The translations under genes and the position numbers were made by a program. A stretch of 64,000 bases of DNA from Acidobacteriota bacterium (GTDB lineage: Bacteria; Acidobacteriota; Terriglobia; Terriglobales; Acidobacteriaceae): assembly GCA_013289795.1 (NCBI GenBank), contig JABCZH010000008.1:186001-250000 (forward strand), given 5' to 3'. A model generated the notes under the pieces. The model did not search any database, was not told the DNA's origin, and saw nothing but the letters and a program-made list of their open reading frames with translations. Below, one piece after another: positions 6,743 to 16,923 of the stretch. Every line of letters begins with the position of its first letter. The stretch's first letter is position 1.

Positions 6743-9700
6743 ATGACCTCTTTCGCTTCAAAGCCAATTTACATCGTCGGTTTCTGGGTGATCTTTTTGA
6801 GCACGTTGGAGCTGGCCCAGACTGCCCCGCCAGTTCCCTCGATTGCGCAACCGCCGCACGCCACTTCCGCGTCAACCGGCCGCCTCACCGGTGAGCTGCC
6901 CGCCCGCACCGGTCATCCGGAAGTGTTCGCCAGTTACGGCAGCTTCCCGCTCGCGTTCGAAGCAAATGAAGGACAGGTCAACTCTGACGTAAAATTCCTT
7001 GCCCACACTCGGAAGTATGTCCTTTTCCTGACTTCGAGCGAGGCCATCCTGCGCCCGCACGTCGGGGCGAAACGAGTTGGACCGGAGCCTTCATTTCTTC
7101 GCATGAAGCTGGCCGGCGCGAACGCAAAACTCTCTGTAAGCGGTGCGGACGAACTTCCCGGCAAGACCAACTATTTCATCGGAAAAGATCCGGCCAAGTG
7201 GCACACGAATGTCCCGACGTATTCCAAGGTGCATTATTCTTCGGTTTATCCGGGTGTGGACCTGTTGTACTACGGTCGTGAAGGCAGCTTGGAGTATGAC
7301 TTCGTAGTGTCGCCGGGCGCTGATCCAGGCGCGATCTGTCTCGGGTTCGAGGGTGCGGTTCCGGTGATCGATGAGCACGGCGATCTGGTTCTTAAGGTGG
7401 GGCAAGATGAACTCCGTCTGCGGAAGCCGGTGGTGTACCAGGAAATCGGCGAGCACTCCGGCAGCAGGCGCTACGTGGATGGACAATATCGTTTAACCGC
7501 AGATGGCCAAGCTACCTTTCAGCTCGGCCGCTATGAAAAACGCCGAAGTCTGGTGATAGACCCGATTTTGACTTACTCCACGTTTCTTGGCGGCAGTAAT
7601 TCGGATGGAGCCTACGGGATCTTTGTGGACGCGGCCGGCAACGCTTACGTCACCGGGGGTACAACCTCTGCCGACTTTCCGGTGACTGTTGGAGCTTTCC
7701 AGACAGCGTCTGGTGGCAATAACCCAAATTGCACGGAAGAGCCACTTTTTCAATGCGGCGATGTATTTGTGACCAAGGTGAACCCCACAGCTACTGCCAT
7801 CGTGTGGTCCACGTACATTGGCGGGGCCAGTTCGGAGGTCGGATTTGGTATCAGCGCGGATGCGTCAGGAGTGTACGTTGCCGGGCAAACTTCATCGGCG
7901 AATTTCCCCACCACTGTCGGAGCTTTTCAGACCGCGTTGCCTGGCGCGCGAGGTGGATTCGTCACGAAGCTGAATGCCACCGGTTCAGCCCTGATCTATT
8001 CCACCTACCTGGCTGGCTCGACAAACGATAAGGTGCACGGGCTGGCCGTCGATTCCGGCGGCAACGCCTACGTAACCGGTGCAACCCAGTCGGACGACTT
8101 CCCCACCACGCCCGGCGCTTTCCAACTCGGGCTCGCGGGAGTTTCAAACGCCTTCGTAACCAAACTAAACCCCACAGGGTCCGCGCCGCTGGTGTACTCG
8201 ACTTACCTGGGCGGAAATACTTCGGATGGCGCCAACAGCATCGTGATTGATAAGTCCGGGAATGCCTACGTGACCGGGGGCACAACTTCCACCACTTTCC
8301 CCACCAAGAATCCCATTCAGGCAGCCTTTGCCGGCGGCGGGACGACGTGCCCGGCGACGCACGTGTCCATCTGCGGAGATGCGTTTGTGACGGAAATGAA
8401 TGCAACCGGCACTGCGTTGGTCTTTTCCACATATCTGGGAGGTACGGGCGAGGACAGCGGCGTAGGCATCGCGCTTGATCCCGCAGGGAATGTGTATGTT
8501 TCTGGAGGAACGGACTCGGCCGATTTTCCTACTACAGCAGGGGTGGTCCAACCCGCATTCGGTGGAGGCTCCGCAGGCTGCGCAACCGCCGGCGAGGCTT
8601 GCGGGGATGCTTTCCTGACCAAGATCAATGCCGCGAAGACCGCCATCGTCTACTCAACGTACCTTGGCGGTAGCGGCGATGACGTCGCAGGATTTGGCTT
8701 GGCAATCGACGCTGCCGGCAACGTACATATGGCTGGGATAACGGGGCCTGCGGCATCAGGGGTGGACAACTTTCCCACGACGGCTAACGCGATTCAACCC
8801 GCTTTCGCTGGCGGGACCGGTATACCGAATTGCGCTCCTGGCTTTGTGTGCGGTGATGCGTTTGTTACCAAGTTCAGCCTCGATGCTTCGTCATTGGCCT
8901 ATTCGACTTATTTAGGAGGAACGTCCGATGACGGGGCCGGCAGCATTGTTCAGGACACTGCGGGCAACGACTACGTTGTCGGGGTGACGATCTCGTCTGA
9001 TTTCCCTGTGACTCCGGGCGTGTTTCAGCCGACGTGCGGGACTGCCCCGCTCTGTAATGACGGGTCAGGCTCAGACGCTTTCATTACTAAACTCGCCATC
9101 CCGTTCCCGGCCGCTTCGCTGGCTCCGCTGAATGTCAACTTTGGCAATCAGGTTGTAAACGTCAAGAGCCAGCCCATGCCGGTCACTCTCACGAATTCTG
9201 GAACTGGCAATCTCCTCATTACCAGCATCGTGGACGCGAACGGCTTCGCGCAAACCAATAATTGTCCCATCTCGCCTGCCGCGTTGGCGCCCACCCTGTC
9301 CTGTACCATCAACATCACTTTTACGCCGTTGGGCCTTGGAACTCAGAATGACACGCTCATCATTACCGACGACGGCGCCGGCAGCCCGCAAACTGTTCCA
9401 TTGACAGGTGTGGGGCAACCCCCTGGCCCGATCGCGAAGCTGGCACCTGTGAGCCTGAACTTCAACACCCCACAGTTGCTGGGGACGACGAGTGCAGCCC
9501 AGCCGGTCAAGCTGAGCAACACCGGAACCGCCGCTCTGACCATCACATCGATCGGTTTTACTGGGGTGAACGCCAGCGAGTTCGCGCAGACCAATAACTG
9601 CGGTTCCTCGCTCGCTGTTAACGCAAGCTGCACAATCAACGTTACTTTCGCTCCCACTGCTGCGGGCGCTGCTGCGGCGTCACTAACGGTTACCGACAAT

Positions 9701-10300
9701 TCGCCCGGGTCCCCACAGTCGGCGGCACTCACGGGAACGGTGCAGAGCTTCTCGCTGACGACCACCTGCACCAGCCTCACCGTCGTACCGGGACAGTCGG
9801 CGATCTATACGGTGGATCTGGCCCCCGTCAATGGATTCACGCAGTCGGTGGCGCTCAGTTGCGGCGGAGCGCCGGCACTGGCGAAGTGTACGGTGAATCC
9901 GAGTTCGATGACGCTGGACGGAGCAACCACGGTCCAGGCCAAGGTCACGGCCACCACTACACCGGCGACGTCGGGGTTCCTGAAATCGCCGTTTGAGCGG
10001 CCCGGCGGCAATCGAATGGCGGGGTTGGTTGGGGTTGCAGGCATGGTTGGGTTGGCAGCGTTGGTGATCCTGCCGGGCAAGAGCCGGGTTAAACATGCGC
10101 GGCGGTTGTGCGGATTGATCTTCTGCTTGTGTCTGCTGGCTGGCGTAGCGACCATGTCGTCATGCGGCGTGGGCGGTGGAAGTGCGGACCCACCGGGCAC
10201 GGCAGTTGGCACGTATCCGCTAACGGTGACCGGAACCTTTAAGTCCGCAACCGGAACGACATTCACGGAGAAAGTCGGCTTCAATTTGGTGGTGAAGTAG
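6743..10300 (+). CDS. Large secreted SBBP beta-propeller repeat protein
   Basis: About 1185 residues after choosing ATG 6743 (MTSFASKPIYIVGFW), which gives a signal peptide; the frame is open 13 codons upstream. An N-terminal domain typical of SBBP proteins (LAFEANEGQVNSDVKFLAHT, then YPGVDLLYYGREGSLEYDF) is followed by about eight SBBP repeats (YSTFLGG..DGAYGIFVDAAGNAYVTGGT and variants, about residues 280-770). Two choice-of-anchor-D/ASPM-Hydin-like Ig domains follow (NFGNQVVNVKSQPMPVTLTN; LTITSIGFTGVNASEF). The C-terminal ~180 residues contain two hydrophobic helices around residue 1100 and an odd mid-protein SSCGVGGGS stretch. That tail is nearly identical to the tail of the next gene. 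Probably a cell-surface or extracellular protein of unknown function. Confidence 0.85.
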   Translation: MTSFASKPIYIVGFWVIFLSTLELAQTAPPVPSIAQPPHATSASTGRLTGELPARTGHPEVFASYGSFPLAFEANEGQVNSDVKFLAHTRKYVLFLTSSEAILRPHVGAKRVGPEPSFLRMKLAGANAKLSVSGADELPGKTNYFIGKDPAKWHTNVPTYSKVHYSSVYPGVDLLYYGREGSLEYDFVVSPGADPGAICLGFEGAVPVIDEHGDLVLKVGQDELRLRKPVVYQEIGEHSGSRRYVDGQYRLTADGQATFQLGRYEKRRSLVIDPILTYSTFLGGSNSDGAYGIFVDAAGNAYVTGGTTSADFPVTVGAFQTASGGNNPNCTEEPLFQCGDVFVTKVNPTATAIVWSTYIGGASSEVGFGISADASGVYVAGQTSSANFPTTVGAFQTALPGARGGFVTKLNATGSALIYSTYLAGSTNDKVHGLAVDSGGNAYVTGATQSDDFPTTPGAFQLGLAGVSNAFVTKLNPTGSAPLVYSTYLGGNTSDGANSIVIDKSGNAYVTGGTTSTTFPTKNPIQAAFAGGGTTCPATHVSICGDAFVTEMNATGTALVFSTYLGGTGEDSGVGIALDPAGNVYVSGGTDSADFPTTAGVVQPAFGGGSAGCATAGEACGDAFLTKINAAKTAIVYSTYLGGSGDDVAGFGLAIDAAGNVHMAGITGPAASGVDNFPTTANAIQPAFAGGTGIPNCAPGFVCGDAFVTKFSLDASSLAYSTYLGGTSDDGAGSIVQDTAGNDYVVGVTISSDFPVTPGVFQPTCGTAPLCNDGSGSDAFITKLAIPFPAASLAPLNVNFGNQVVNVKSQPMPVTLTNSGTGNLLITSIVDANGFAQTNNCPISPAALAPTLSCTINITFTPLGLGTQNDTLIITDDGAGSPQTVPLTGVGQPPGPIAKLAPVSLNFNTPQLLGTTSAAQPVKLSNTGTAALTITSIGFTGVNASEFAQTNNCGSSLAVNASCTINVTFAPTAAGAAAASLTVTDNSPGSPQSAALTGTVQSFSLTTTCTSLTVVPGQSAIYTVDLAPVNGFTQSVALSCGGAPALAKCTVNPSSMTLDGATTVQAKVTATTTPATSGFLKSPFERPGGNRMAGLVGVAGMVGLAALVILPGKSRVKHARRLCGLIFCLCLLAGVATMSSCGVGGGSADPPGTAVGTYPLTVTGTFKSATGTTFTEKVGFNLVVK
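9761..10300 (+). repeat. 540-bp duplicated 3' gene module, copy 1
   Basis: This stretch aligns without gaps (offset 3078) to 12839-13378 in the next gene, with only scattered substitutions. It encodes the shared C-terminal tail: an Ig-like segment (GFTQSVALSCGGAPALAKCT), two hydrophobic helices and a final beta-rich segment. Similarity is much weaker just upstream, suggesting recent duplication or gene conversion of the 3' ends. Confidence 0.85.
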
Positions 10301-10342
10301 GCGATTTGAGTGTAAGTGCCGCCGATAGAGAGGAGGGACGCC

Positions 10343-13300
10343 GTGCGTAGCGTGGTCGCTCTCAGATGCATGCTTCTGATTGTCCTGTTGCCGTTAGGCA
10401 CTCACGCTCAAAACACCATCAACACCATCGTCGGCGGGGGAACGCCGCTGGGCAACGGTACCGCCTTGACCGCCTCACTCGGCTCACCCACGGGAGTGGT
10501 GGTAGATGCCAGCGGGAATACGTACGTAAGTTCGCTCAATGGCGAATATGTTTTCAAGATTGATGCGCGCAGCATCATCACCGTTCTTGCCGGGACGGGT
10601 TTTGCTGGTTTCAGCGGAGTTGGCGGCAAGGCGACAAGTGCGACCCTGGGTGGCCCCGCAGGCGTGGCGTTTGATAGCAACGGGAATCTTCTGGTTACCG
10701 ACGCTTTCAATCAGCATGTCTATGGAATAAATCTCACGACTGGAGTGCTGACGAATGTGGCCGGAAGTGCGACCCCGGCCAATCCTCTCGGCGGTTTTGG
10801 CGGAGATGGCGGGCCCGCGACCCAAGCGCTGCTGAATACGCCTTTGTCGGCTGCTGTATCCAACAACACGATCTACATCGTAGATGCCGGGAATAACCGC
10901 ATTCGCGCTGTAAACGGCGGAACGATTACGACGGTCGCTGGCAACGGGACTGCCTGTTCGCCCTCAACCGCACTTTGTGGAGACAACGGGCCGGCTACGA
11001 AGGCCAGCCTGAATTTTGGAAGCGAAACAGGAGCCGCGCAGATTGCAGTGGATGCTGCGGGTAACATCTACATACCAGACAGCGCCGACAACCGGGTCCG
11101 CAAAGTTGACACGACGACCGGCACGATTACAACCATCGCAGGCACCGGCAACCCCTGTCTAACCCCCGGTCCAGGCAACTGCGGGGATGGCGGCGCGGCG
11201 GTTGCCGCGACCCTGAACCTTCCCTCTGCGGTGTTCGTAAGTGGTAGCAACATCTTCATTGCGGACGAGTTCGATGAAGAAATCCGCCTGGTGAATGTCG
11301 ATGGCCAAATCTCGACGGTTGCCGGCGATGGAGGTTTCGGGTTTTCTGGAGATGGAGGAGTTGCAGTTTCGGCATCGCTCTCCGATCCCACCGGAGTTTT
11401 CGTCGATGGCGTTGGGGATATTTTCATCGCCGATCAAGGCAACAATCGCATTCGAGAAGTCACTCCGGCCAATCAGATCATCAACACCATTGTTGGCGGC
11501 GGCTCAGGGGGCGACAACGGTCCCCCTTTGAATTCCAATTTCTCATTCACGTACGACCTGGCAGTTGACGCCTCGAACAACCAGTTCATCATAGATTTCG
11601 GCACCAGCCGTATTCGGGAAGTCAGCGGGGGCTTGATTACGACGGTTGCTGGCAGCGGCGCCGCAGCCTACACGGGAGACAAAGGCCCTGCCACCAGTGC
11701 GAGCCTGGATTATCCGCGGGGCCTTGCCTTGGGTGCAGGAGGTAATATTTTCATCGCGGACTCGGCCACCTCAGTGGTTCGACTCGTTCAAGGGGGCGTG
11801 ATCACAACCTACGCGGGAATTGGGTTCTCAACCTGCGGCCTCTCCACTGCGCCGTGCGGGGACGGGGGCGCGGCTAATTTAGCCAATCTAAGTACACCAA
11901 ATGGCGTCGCGGTAGACAGCAACGGCAACCTCTTTATTGCCGATACAGGCGACAATCGAATTCGCCGGGTTGACGGTACGACTTTCGATATTTCTACGGT
12001 GGCGGGAACTGGGGTTGCTTGCGCAGTTCCTACCGCCTGCGGAGATGGCGGTCAAGCCACGCTGGCGACGTTGAATGGCCCGACTGGGATTGCTGTCGAC
12101 GCTGCCGACGACATCTTCATCGCAGATGCCGGCGATAACCTCATCCGCAGGGTCGATGGCAAGACGCAAGTCATCACTACCGTTGCCTTCAACGGTCAAG
12201 CAACTTTTTCGGGCGATGGCGGCCTGGCCACGCTGGCGAGCATGGGCGCTCCTAATAAGGTGGCTGTAGATCCGGCTGGCAATCTCTATATTGGAGGCGG
12301 TCTTGACAATTTGGTGCGAAGAGTAGATTTCGCTGCCCAAACGGTCGTAACCGTTGCCGGGAACGCCAAGCAGCCTCTGGCATCCGGGTTCAGTGGCGAT
12401 GGTGGGCCTGCCAGCAGCGCAACTTTATCGAACCGCGGCCTGGCGATCAACGCGACTGGCGGCCTTTACATTGCCGACAATAATCGCATTCGGTTCGTCC
12501 AGCTTAGTCCGGCTTCGGTGCTTGCTCCAGCGAACCTCGACTTCGGCAATCAGGCGGCGGGGGTCGCCGGTGCGCCCCTCCCGGTGACGCTCACCAACTC
12601 GGGAAGTGACGATCTTCTGATTTCCAGCATTGTTGATGCCAATGGTTTTTCACAAACTAATAACTGTCCCATTGCACCTGCTCCTCTGGCGCCGATGCAG
12701 ACTTGCACCATCAACATCACGTTTACGCCGGGGGCCGCGGGCGCCGCGAATGACACACTGATCATTACCGACAATGCCGCAGGCAGCCCGCACAGAGTGC
12801 CACTCGCGGGCGTGGGGCAGATGCCGTTTGCTTTGACCACCACCTGCACCAGCTTGAGCGTGGTGCCCGGACAATCGGCGATTTACACGGTGGATCTGGC
12901 TCCGGCCAAGGGATTCACGCAGTCGGTGGCGCTCAGTTGCGGCGGAGCGCCTGCATTGGCGAAGTGTACGGTGAATCCGAGTTCGACGACGCTGGACGGA
13001 GCAACCGCGGTCCAGGCCGAGGTCACGGCCACCACCACGCCGCCGACGTCGGGGTTCCTGAAATCGCCGTTTGAGCGGCCAGACGGCAATCGAATGGCGG
13101 GGTTGGTTGGGGTCGCAGGCATGGTTGGGTTGGCAGCGTTGGTGATCCTGCCGGGCAAGAGCCGGGTTAAACATGCGCGGCGGTTGTGCGGATTGATCTT
13201 CTGCTTGTGTCTGCTGGCTAGCGTAGCGACCATGTCGTCATGCGGCGTGGGCGGTGGAAGTGCGGACCCGCCGGGCACGGCAGCCGGCACCTACCCGCTC

Positions 13301-13378
13301 ACGGTGACGGGAACTTTTAAGTCGGCAACCGGAACGACATTCACGCAGAAAGTCAGCTTCAATCTGGTAGTCAAGTAA
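10343..13378 (+). CDS. Secreted NHL-repeat beta-propeller protein
   Basis: A GTG at 10343 behind GAGAGGAGGG gives a signal peptide (MRSVVALRCMLLIVLLPLGT..AQ). The body contains around ten NHL-type blades: GPAGVAFDSNGNLLVTDAFN, GIAVDAADDIFIADAGDNLI-type strings, each followed by ITTVAGNG and GDGG motifs. One ASPM/Hydin-like Ig domain follows (LDFGNQAAGVAGAPLPVTLT), then the same C-terminal tail as the preceding gene with two hydrophobic helices. About 1011 residues. It likely forms one or two six-bladed propellers at the cell surface; ligand unknown. It follows the SBBP gene by 42 bp on the same strand and is probably co-transcribed. Confidence 0.86.
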   Translation: MRSVVALRCMLLIVLLPLGTHAQNTINTIVGGGTPLGNGTALTASLGSPTGVVVDASGNTYVSSLNGEYVFKIDARSIITVLAGTGFAGFSGVGGKATSATLGGPAGVAFDSNGNLLVTDAFNQHVYGINLTTGVLTNVAGSATPANPLGGFGGDGGPATQALLNTPLSAAVSNNTIYIVDAGNNRIRAVNGGTITTVAGNGTACSPSTALCGDNGPATKASLNFGSETGAAQIAVDAAGNIYIPDSADNRVRKVDTTTGTITTIAGTGNPCLTPGPGNCGDGGAAVAATLNLPSAVFVSGSNIFIADEFDEEIRLVNVDGQISTVAGDGGFGFSGDGGVAVSASLSDPTGVFVDGVGDIFIADQGNNRIREVTPANQIINTIVGGGSGGDNGPPLNSNFSFTYDLAVDASNNQFIIDFGTSRIREVSGGLITTVAGSGAAAYTGDKGPATSASLDYPRGLALGAGGNIFIADSATSVVRLVQGGVITTYAGIGFSTCGLSTAPCGDGGAANLANLSTPNGVAVDSNGNLFIADTGDNRIRRVDGTTFDISTVAGTGVACAVPTACGDGGQATLATLNGPTGIAVDAADDIFIADAGDNLIRRVDGKTQVITTVAFNGQATFSGDGGLATLASMGAPNKVAVDPAGNLYIGGGLDNLVRRVDFAAQTVVTVAGNAKQPLASGFSGDGGPASSATLSNRGLAINATGGLYIADNNRIRFVQLSPASVLAPANLDFGNQAAGVAGAPLPVTLTNSGSDDLLISSIVDANGFSQTNNCPIAPAPLAPMQTCTINITFTPGAAGAANDTLIITDNAAGSPHRVPLAGVGQMPFALTTTCTSLSVVPGQSAIYTVDLAPAKGFTQSVALSCGGAPALAKCTVNPSSTTLDGATAVQAEVTATTTPPTSGFLKSPFERPDGNRMAGLVGVAGMVGLAALVILPGKSRVKHARRLCGLIFCLCLLASVATMSSCGVGGGSADPPGTAAGTYPLTVTGTFKSATGTTFTQKVSFNLVVK
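12839..13378 (+). repeat. 540-bp duplicated 3' gene module, copy 2
   Basis: Second copy of the module at 9761-10300, in frame, ending at the stop codon in both cases. Differences are point changes such as SMTLDG/STTLDG and TPATSG/TPPTSG. Confidence 0.85.
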
Positions 13379-13507
13379 ACGGCTTGCCGTGTTTGCCAGA
13401 CTACGATGAGATCTGATCAGGTCATCCTCCTTATGTTGCGGATGTCTTATTAGAGATTGTCACGCACTCTCACTGATGGCGGGGCCCGACAACCTCGAGA
13501 ATAACGA

Positions 13508-15862
13508 TTGCAGGACCTCAGCAAACCTCGGCGTAGCGTCATGCAGTTCGCGGGCCGACACGCGGATGCTGCGATTGCCGTACTGGTAACGGTTCTTGGA
13601 CTGGTAATTCTTGCCTTCACCGGAATCGGAGGCAACCAGCGTGCAGGCTTTCTGTTCTTGCAAAACACCGAGCTGAGAACCCTTGATCTCCGTTTCGCTC
13701 TGCGTGGATCCCGCCAACCCGATCCGCGAATTGTGATTGTAGGCATCGACGAGAAGACTGTACTCAACAGCGGGGCCTACCCTTTGCCTCGCAGTTCGTA
13801 TGCAGTCCTGGTGAACAAACTGGCGCAGGATGGCGCTCGGGTGATTGCCTTCGACGCCACGTTTCCAATTCCCGAGAACTATCCCGCCGGGGCAGCCTTG
13901 CAGAAGCTGGAGAAAGAGCTGGGACACAACGCTCCTCCGGCGGTGTTAAAGAAGATCAAGCAACTACAAGAGAGCGAAGATCCCGACACACAATTCGCGG
14001 CCGCCATGAAGGCGAGCGGCAACGTGGTTTTAGGGCACCTTTTTCTTGGCCATGACGCGGCGATGCAGGTCGATCCCAAGCTGGCGGAAGATTACCTCAA
14101 TGTCATTTGGGCCAAGGCCTTTCCGCAGGTATTGAAAGTGAAGTCACACGGAAAAGACTTCGACCTCGGCCAGGCCTGGATCGCGGGCGGAGGGTCGGTG
14201 GCGGAAGGTGCGGAAGCAAACCTGGTGAAGCTGGCCGAAGCTGCGGCTTCCTACGGGTTCTTCAACATTCGTCCCGATGCCGATGGTACCCTGCGCCGCG
14301 CAACTTTCATCATTCGGGTTCACGAGGACTTGTACTTTCCGTCGCTCGACCTCGAGGTTCTCCGTCAGAGCGAGAACACTCCCGATCAAGAAATTGCGGC
14401 GTTCATCTCAGAAGATGGGGTGGAACGCATTCGATATGGGACACACGACTTGCGGCCCTGGCATGACGCGACTGCCCTGATCAACTATGCCGGCCCCTAT
14501 CGTACCTACCCGCAAACCTCGATGTGGGACGTAAACAACGGGGCGACGCCGGCGGGAACCTTCCGGGACAAGATTGTGTTTGTCGGAGCAACCGCACTGG
14601 GGATTGGCGATATTCGCAACACTCCATTTCAGAAGCAGGACAGCGGCTACATGGGAGTGGAAGTGCACGCCAACATTCTCGACAATCTGTTGCACGGTGA
14701 CGATCCCTCTCGCACCTTCCTGGTCCGTGGATTTCGCGAGGAAGTAGTCGACATTGGGTTCATTCTTTTCTTCGGATTGGCGCTCGGAACCTGGTTCGGA
14801 CGCAGCCAGCCGCTCACTTCCACCATCTCTTTGCTATTGGTTCTGGTGGCATTTGCGTGGTTCAGCTATTTCACGTTTTCACATTGGGGACTGTGGACTG
14901 GGTTCGTGGTTCCTGCCGGAACCCTGGTGGTGAACTATGCCGCGATCATCAGTTATCGAGTGATTTTCGAGGAGCGCGAAAAGCGGAGGATTCGTAAGAC
15001 ATTCTCGCAATATCTTTCACCCGGAGTGATTGCGCTGATTGAAGCGCATCCCGAGAAATATATTCGTACGGGCGGCGAGGAGAAGGAGTTGACGGTGATG
15101 TTCAACGACATCCGCGGATTCACAACCATCTCCGAGCAATTGACCCCCGACGAATTGGCGCGCCTGCTGAACGAATATCTCAGCGCCATGACCGATGTGC
15201 TGTTCAAGAACCTGGGCACGCTCGACAAGTACATCGGCGACGCCATCATGGCATTCTGGGGCTCACCCTACCCGCAGAAGGACCACGCTTTCGGAGCTTG
15301 CACGTGCGCCATCCAAATGCTGACAGCTCTTGAAAAGCTGAACCGGAAGTGGGTGGCGGAGGGGCGCAAACCGATCGCCATCGGCGTCGGCTTGAATACC
15401 GGGCCGGTGAACGTGGGCAATATGGGATCGGACAAACGTCTGGCTTGGACGGTTATGGGAGACAACGTCAATCTAGCATCACGGTTGGAGGGCATGAGCA
15501 AGGAATATCGCTGTTCGGTGGTCATCAGCGAAAACACCTATCGCCAGGTCAGCAGCCAGTTTGCCTGCCGGGAACTCGACAAGATTCGGGTGAAAGGCAA
15601 GACCCACCCGGTCACCATCTATGAACTGCTCGCCCCGATGGAAGAGCGCTCGCGCTTCGAACCGCTGCTATCGAGGTTCAACGAAGCGCTTGCAGCCTAC
15701 CGGACTCACGATTGGCCGACCGCGTCGGGCAAGCTGGGCGAATTGCTGGCGGACTTTCCCGACGATGGTCCGACACAGATTCTGCTGCAGCGCTGCATTG
15801 AGTTCACGCAGGAAGCCCCGGAGCCGGACTGGGATGGCGTGTACGAGATGAAATCGAAATGA
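13508..15862 (+). CDS. CHASE2-domain class III adenylate/guanylate cyclase
   Basis: A 784-residue membrane receptor cyclase. After an N-terminal TM (IAVLVTVLGLVILAF) comes a CHASE2 extracytoplasmic sensor (LDLRFALRGSRQPDPRIVIV; the DKIVFVGATALGIGD motif), then three closely packed TM helices (about residues 415-500), then the catalytic domain: LTVMFNDIRGFTTISEQL and LDKYIGDAIMAFWGSP supply the two metal-binding Asp, and MGDNVNLASRLEGMS the transition-state Asn/Arg. It should make cAMP (or cGMP) in response to an external signal. The longest frame starts at TTG 13508; ATG 13541 is an alternative. It ends 5 bp from the convergent K+ channel gene. Confidence 0.9.
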   Translation: MQDLSKPRRSVMQFAGRHADAAIAVLVTVLGLVILAFTGIGGNQRAGFLFLQNTELRTLDLRFALRGSRQPDPRIVIVGIDEKTVLNSGAYPLPRSSYAVLVNKLAQDGARVIAFDATFPIPENYPAGAALQKLEKELGHNAPPAVLKKIKQLQESEDPDTQFAAAMKASGNVVLGHLFLGHDAAMQVDPKLAEDYLNVIWAKAFPQVLKVKSHGKDFDLGQAWIAGGGSVAEGAEANLVKLAEAAASYGFFNIRPDADGTLRRATFIIRVHEDLYFPSLDLEVLRQSENTPDQEIAAFISEDGVERIRYGTHDLRPWHDATALINYAGPYRTYPQTSMWDVNNGATPAGTFRDKIVFVGATALGIGDIRNTPFQKQDSGYMGVEVHANILDNLLHGDDPSRTFLVRGFREEVVDIGFILFFGLALGTWFGRSQPLTSTISLLLVLVAFAWFSYFTFSHWGLWTGFVVPAGTLVVNYAAIISYRVIFEEREKRRIRKTFSQYLSPGVIALIEAHPEKYIRTGGEEKELTVMFNDIRGFTTISEQLTPDELARLLNEYLSAMTDVLFKNLGTLDKYIGDAIMAFWGSPYPQKDHAFGACTCAIQMLTALEKLNRKWVAEGRKPIAIGVGLNTGPVNVGNMGSDKRLAWTVMGDNVNLASRLEGMSKEYRCSVVISENTYRQVSSQFACRELDKIRVKGKTHPVTIYELLAPMEERSRFEPLLSRFNEALAAYRTHDWPTASGKLGELLADFPDDGPTQILLQRCIEFTQEAPEPDWDGVYEMKSK

Positions 15863-15867
15863 AGGGT

Positions 15868-16923
15868 CTAGACGCCGCCGGCGACCACCGATCTGGCTTC
15901 GTGACGTGCCGAGCGTATATCTTTCATATCGCCCATCACGATAATTGCGGCGCCGCCCCGGATCACCAGAGCGTCGGGAGGGTTCACCCATAACTTGGGA
16001 GCTGCTGAGCCTCCCGCATTCTTTACCGCGAGCACCAGCAGGTTGTGCTTGGGATGAATCTTGATTTGACTCAGGGGTTGGCCCACCCAGGGCGAGGACG
16101 CGTCGATTTCAATCTCCTCCACGCGCAGCGTTTGCGACTGATCCTTCAACATGAGGTCGAGAAACCCCACGACTTGTGGCCGGATGACTTCGCTCGCCAT
16201 CCTGAGTCCTCCGATGTGACTGGGAGAAACGGTGGATTTCGCGCCAGCCCGAAGCATACGGTCGGCAAACTTCCGCTCGGCGGAGCGGGCCACGATCAGC
16301 AGATTGGTGTATTTCTGGTGTGCGACCACGGTGACCACCAGGTTGTCTTTGTCCTCGGGAAGGGCGGCAATCAGGCCCTTGGCGTGTTCGATGCCGGCTT
16401 TGGCGAGGATTTCCTCTTCGGTAGCGTCGCCGACGACGTAGAGCATGTCACGGAAGAGATCCGGGTGAGTCTCGCCCACTTTCTTGATCGACTCTTCGTG
16501 GAGATCGACCACTACGTAATGAGTGCCGGTACGATGCAATTCCTCCGCCGCATAGCGGCCAGTATCTCCAAGGCCACAGACGATGTAATGTCCCCTGAGT
16601 TCGCTGATTCGTTTCTGCATGGTGCGTCTCCAAAAGGGATTTGTGATTTCGATTTCTACCAGGAAAGCCGCGACCACGGAAAACACATAAACCGTTACTG
16701 CCACGCCGAACAGGACGACTGCCATGTTGAAGATGCGCAGAGCGGGGTTGTGAGCGGTGTCCACAATCTCGCCGTAACCGACCCCGGCCAGAGTGATGAC
16801 GGCCATGTAGAGTGCTTGTAGGAAAGTGACGGACGGGCCGCCGAGCAGGCGATACCCGGTGACGCTCACCGTGATCAGACACAGGAACAGAATTCCCGCG
16901 AAAATCAGGCGCCTGCGCAGCAT
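15868..16923 (-). CDS. Two-TM potassium channel with TrkA-N/RCK domains
   Basis: A 351-residue ion channel subunit resembling MthK/Kch. TM1 (FAGILFLCLITVSVTGY), pore loop with selectivity filter (TLAGVGYGE), TM2 (NMAVVLFGVAVTVYVFSVVA), then a RCK/TrkA-N nucleotide-binding fold (YIVCGLGDTGRYAAEEL, VVGDATEEEIL) and a C-terminal TrkA-C domain (LRVEEIEIDASSPWVGQPLS). The filter GYG predicts K+ selectivity; the glycine-rich loop predicts a nucleotide-type or other regulatory ligand. The start ATG at 16923 overlaps the stop of the upstream glycosidase gene as TAATG, so translation is probably coupled. A longer frame to 17085 exists but lies inside that gene. Confidence 0.9.
   Translation of the reverse strand: MLRRRLIFAGILFLCLITVSVTGYRLLGGPSVTFLQALYMAVITLAGVGYGEIVDTAHNPALRIFNMAVVLFGVAVTVYVFSVVAAFLVEIEITNPFWRRTMQKRISELRGHYIVCGLGDTGRYAAEELHRTGTHYVVVDLHEESIKKVGETHPDLFRDMLYVVGDATEEEILAKAGIEHAKGLIAALPEDKDNLVVTVVAHQKYTNLLIVARSAERKFADRMLRAGAKSTVSPSHIGGLRMASEVIRPQVVGFLDLMLKDQSQTLRVEEIEIDASSPWVGQPLSQIKIHPKHNLLVLAVKNAGGSAAPKLWVNPPDALVIRGGAAIIVMGDMKDIRSARHEARSVVAGGV

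Noticed and set aside
9761-13378. Insertion sequence or mobile element duplication
   Set aside because: The repeated 540-bp block is in frame and ends at both stop codons; there are no terminal inverted repeats or transposase, so gene conversion or module duplication fits better.
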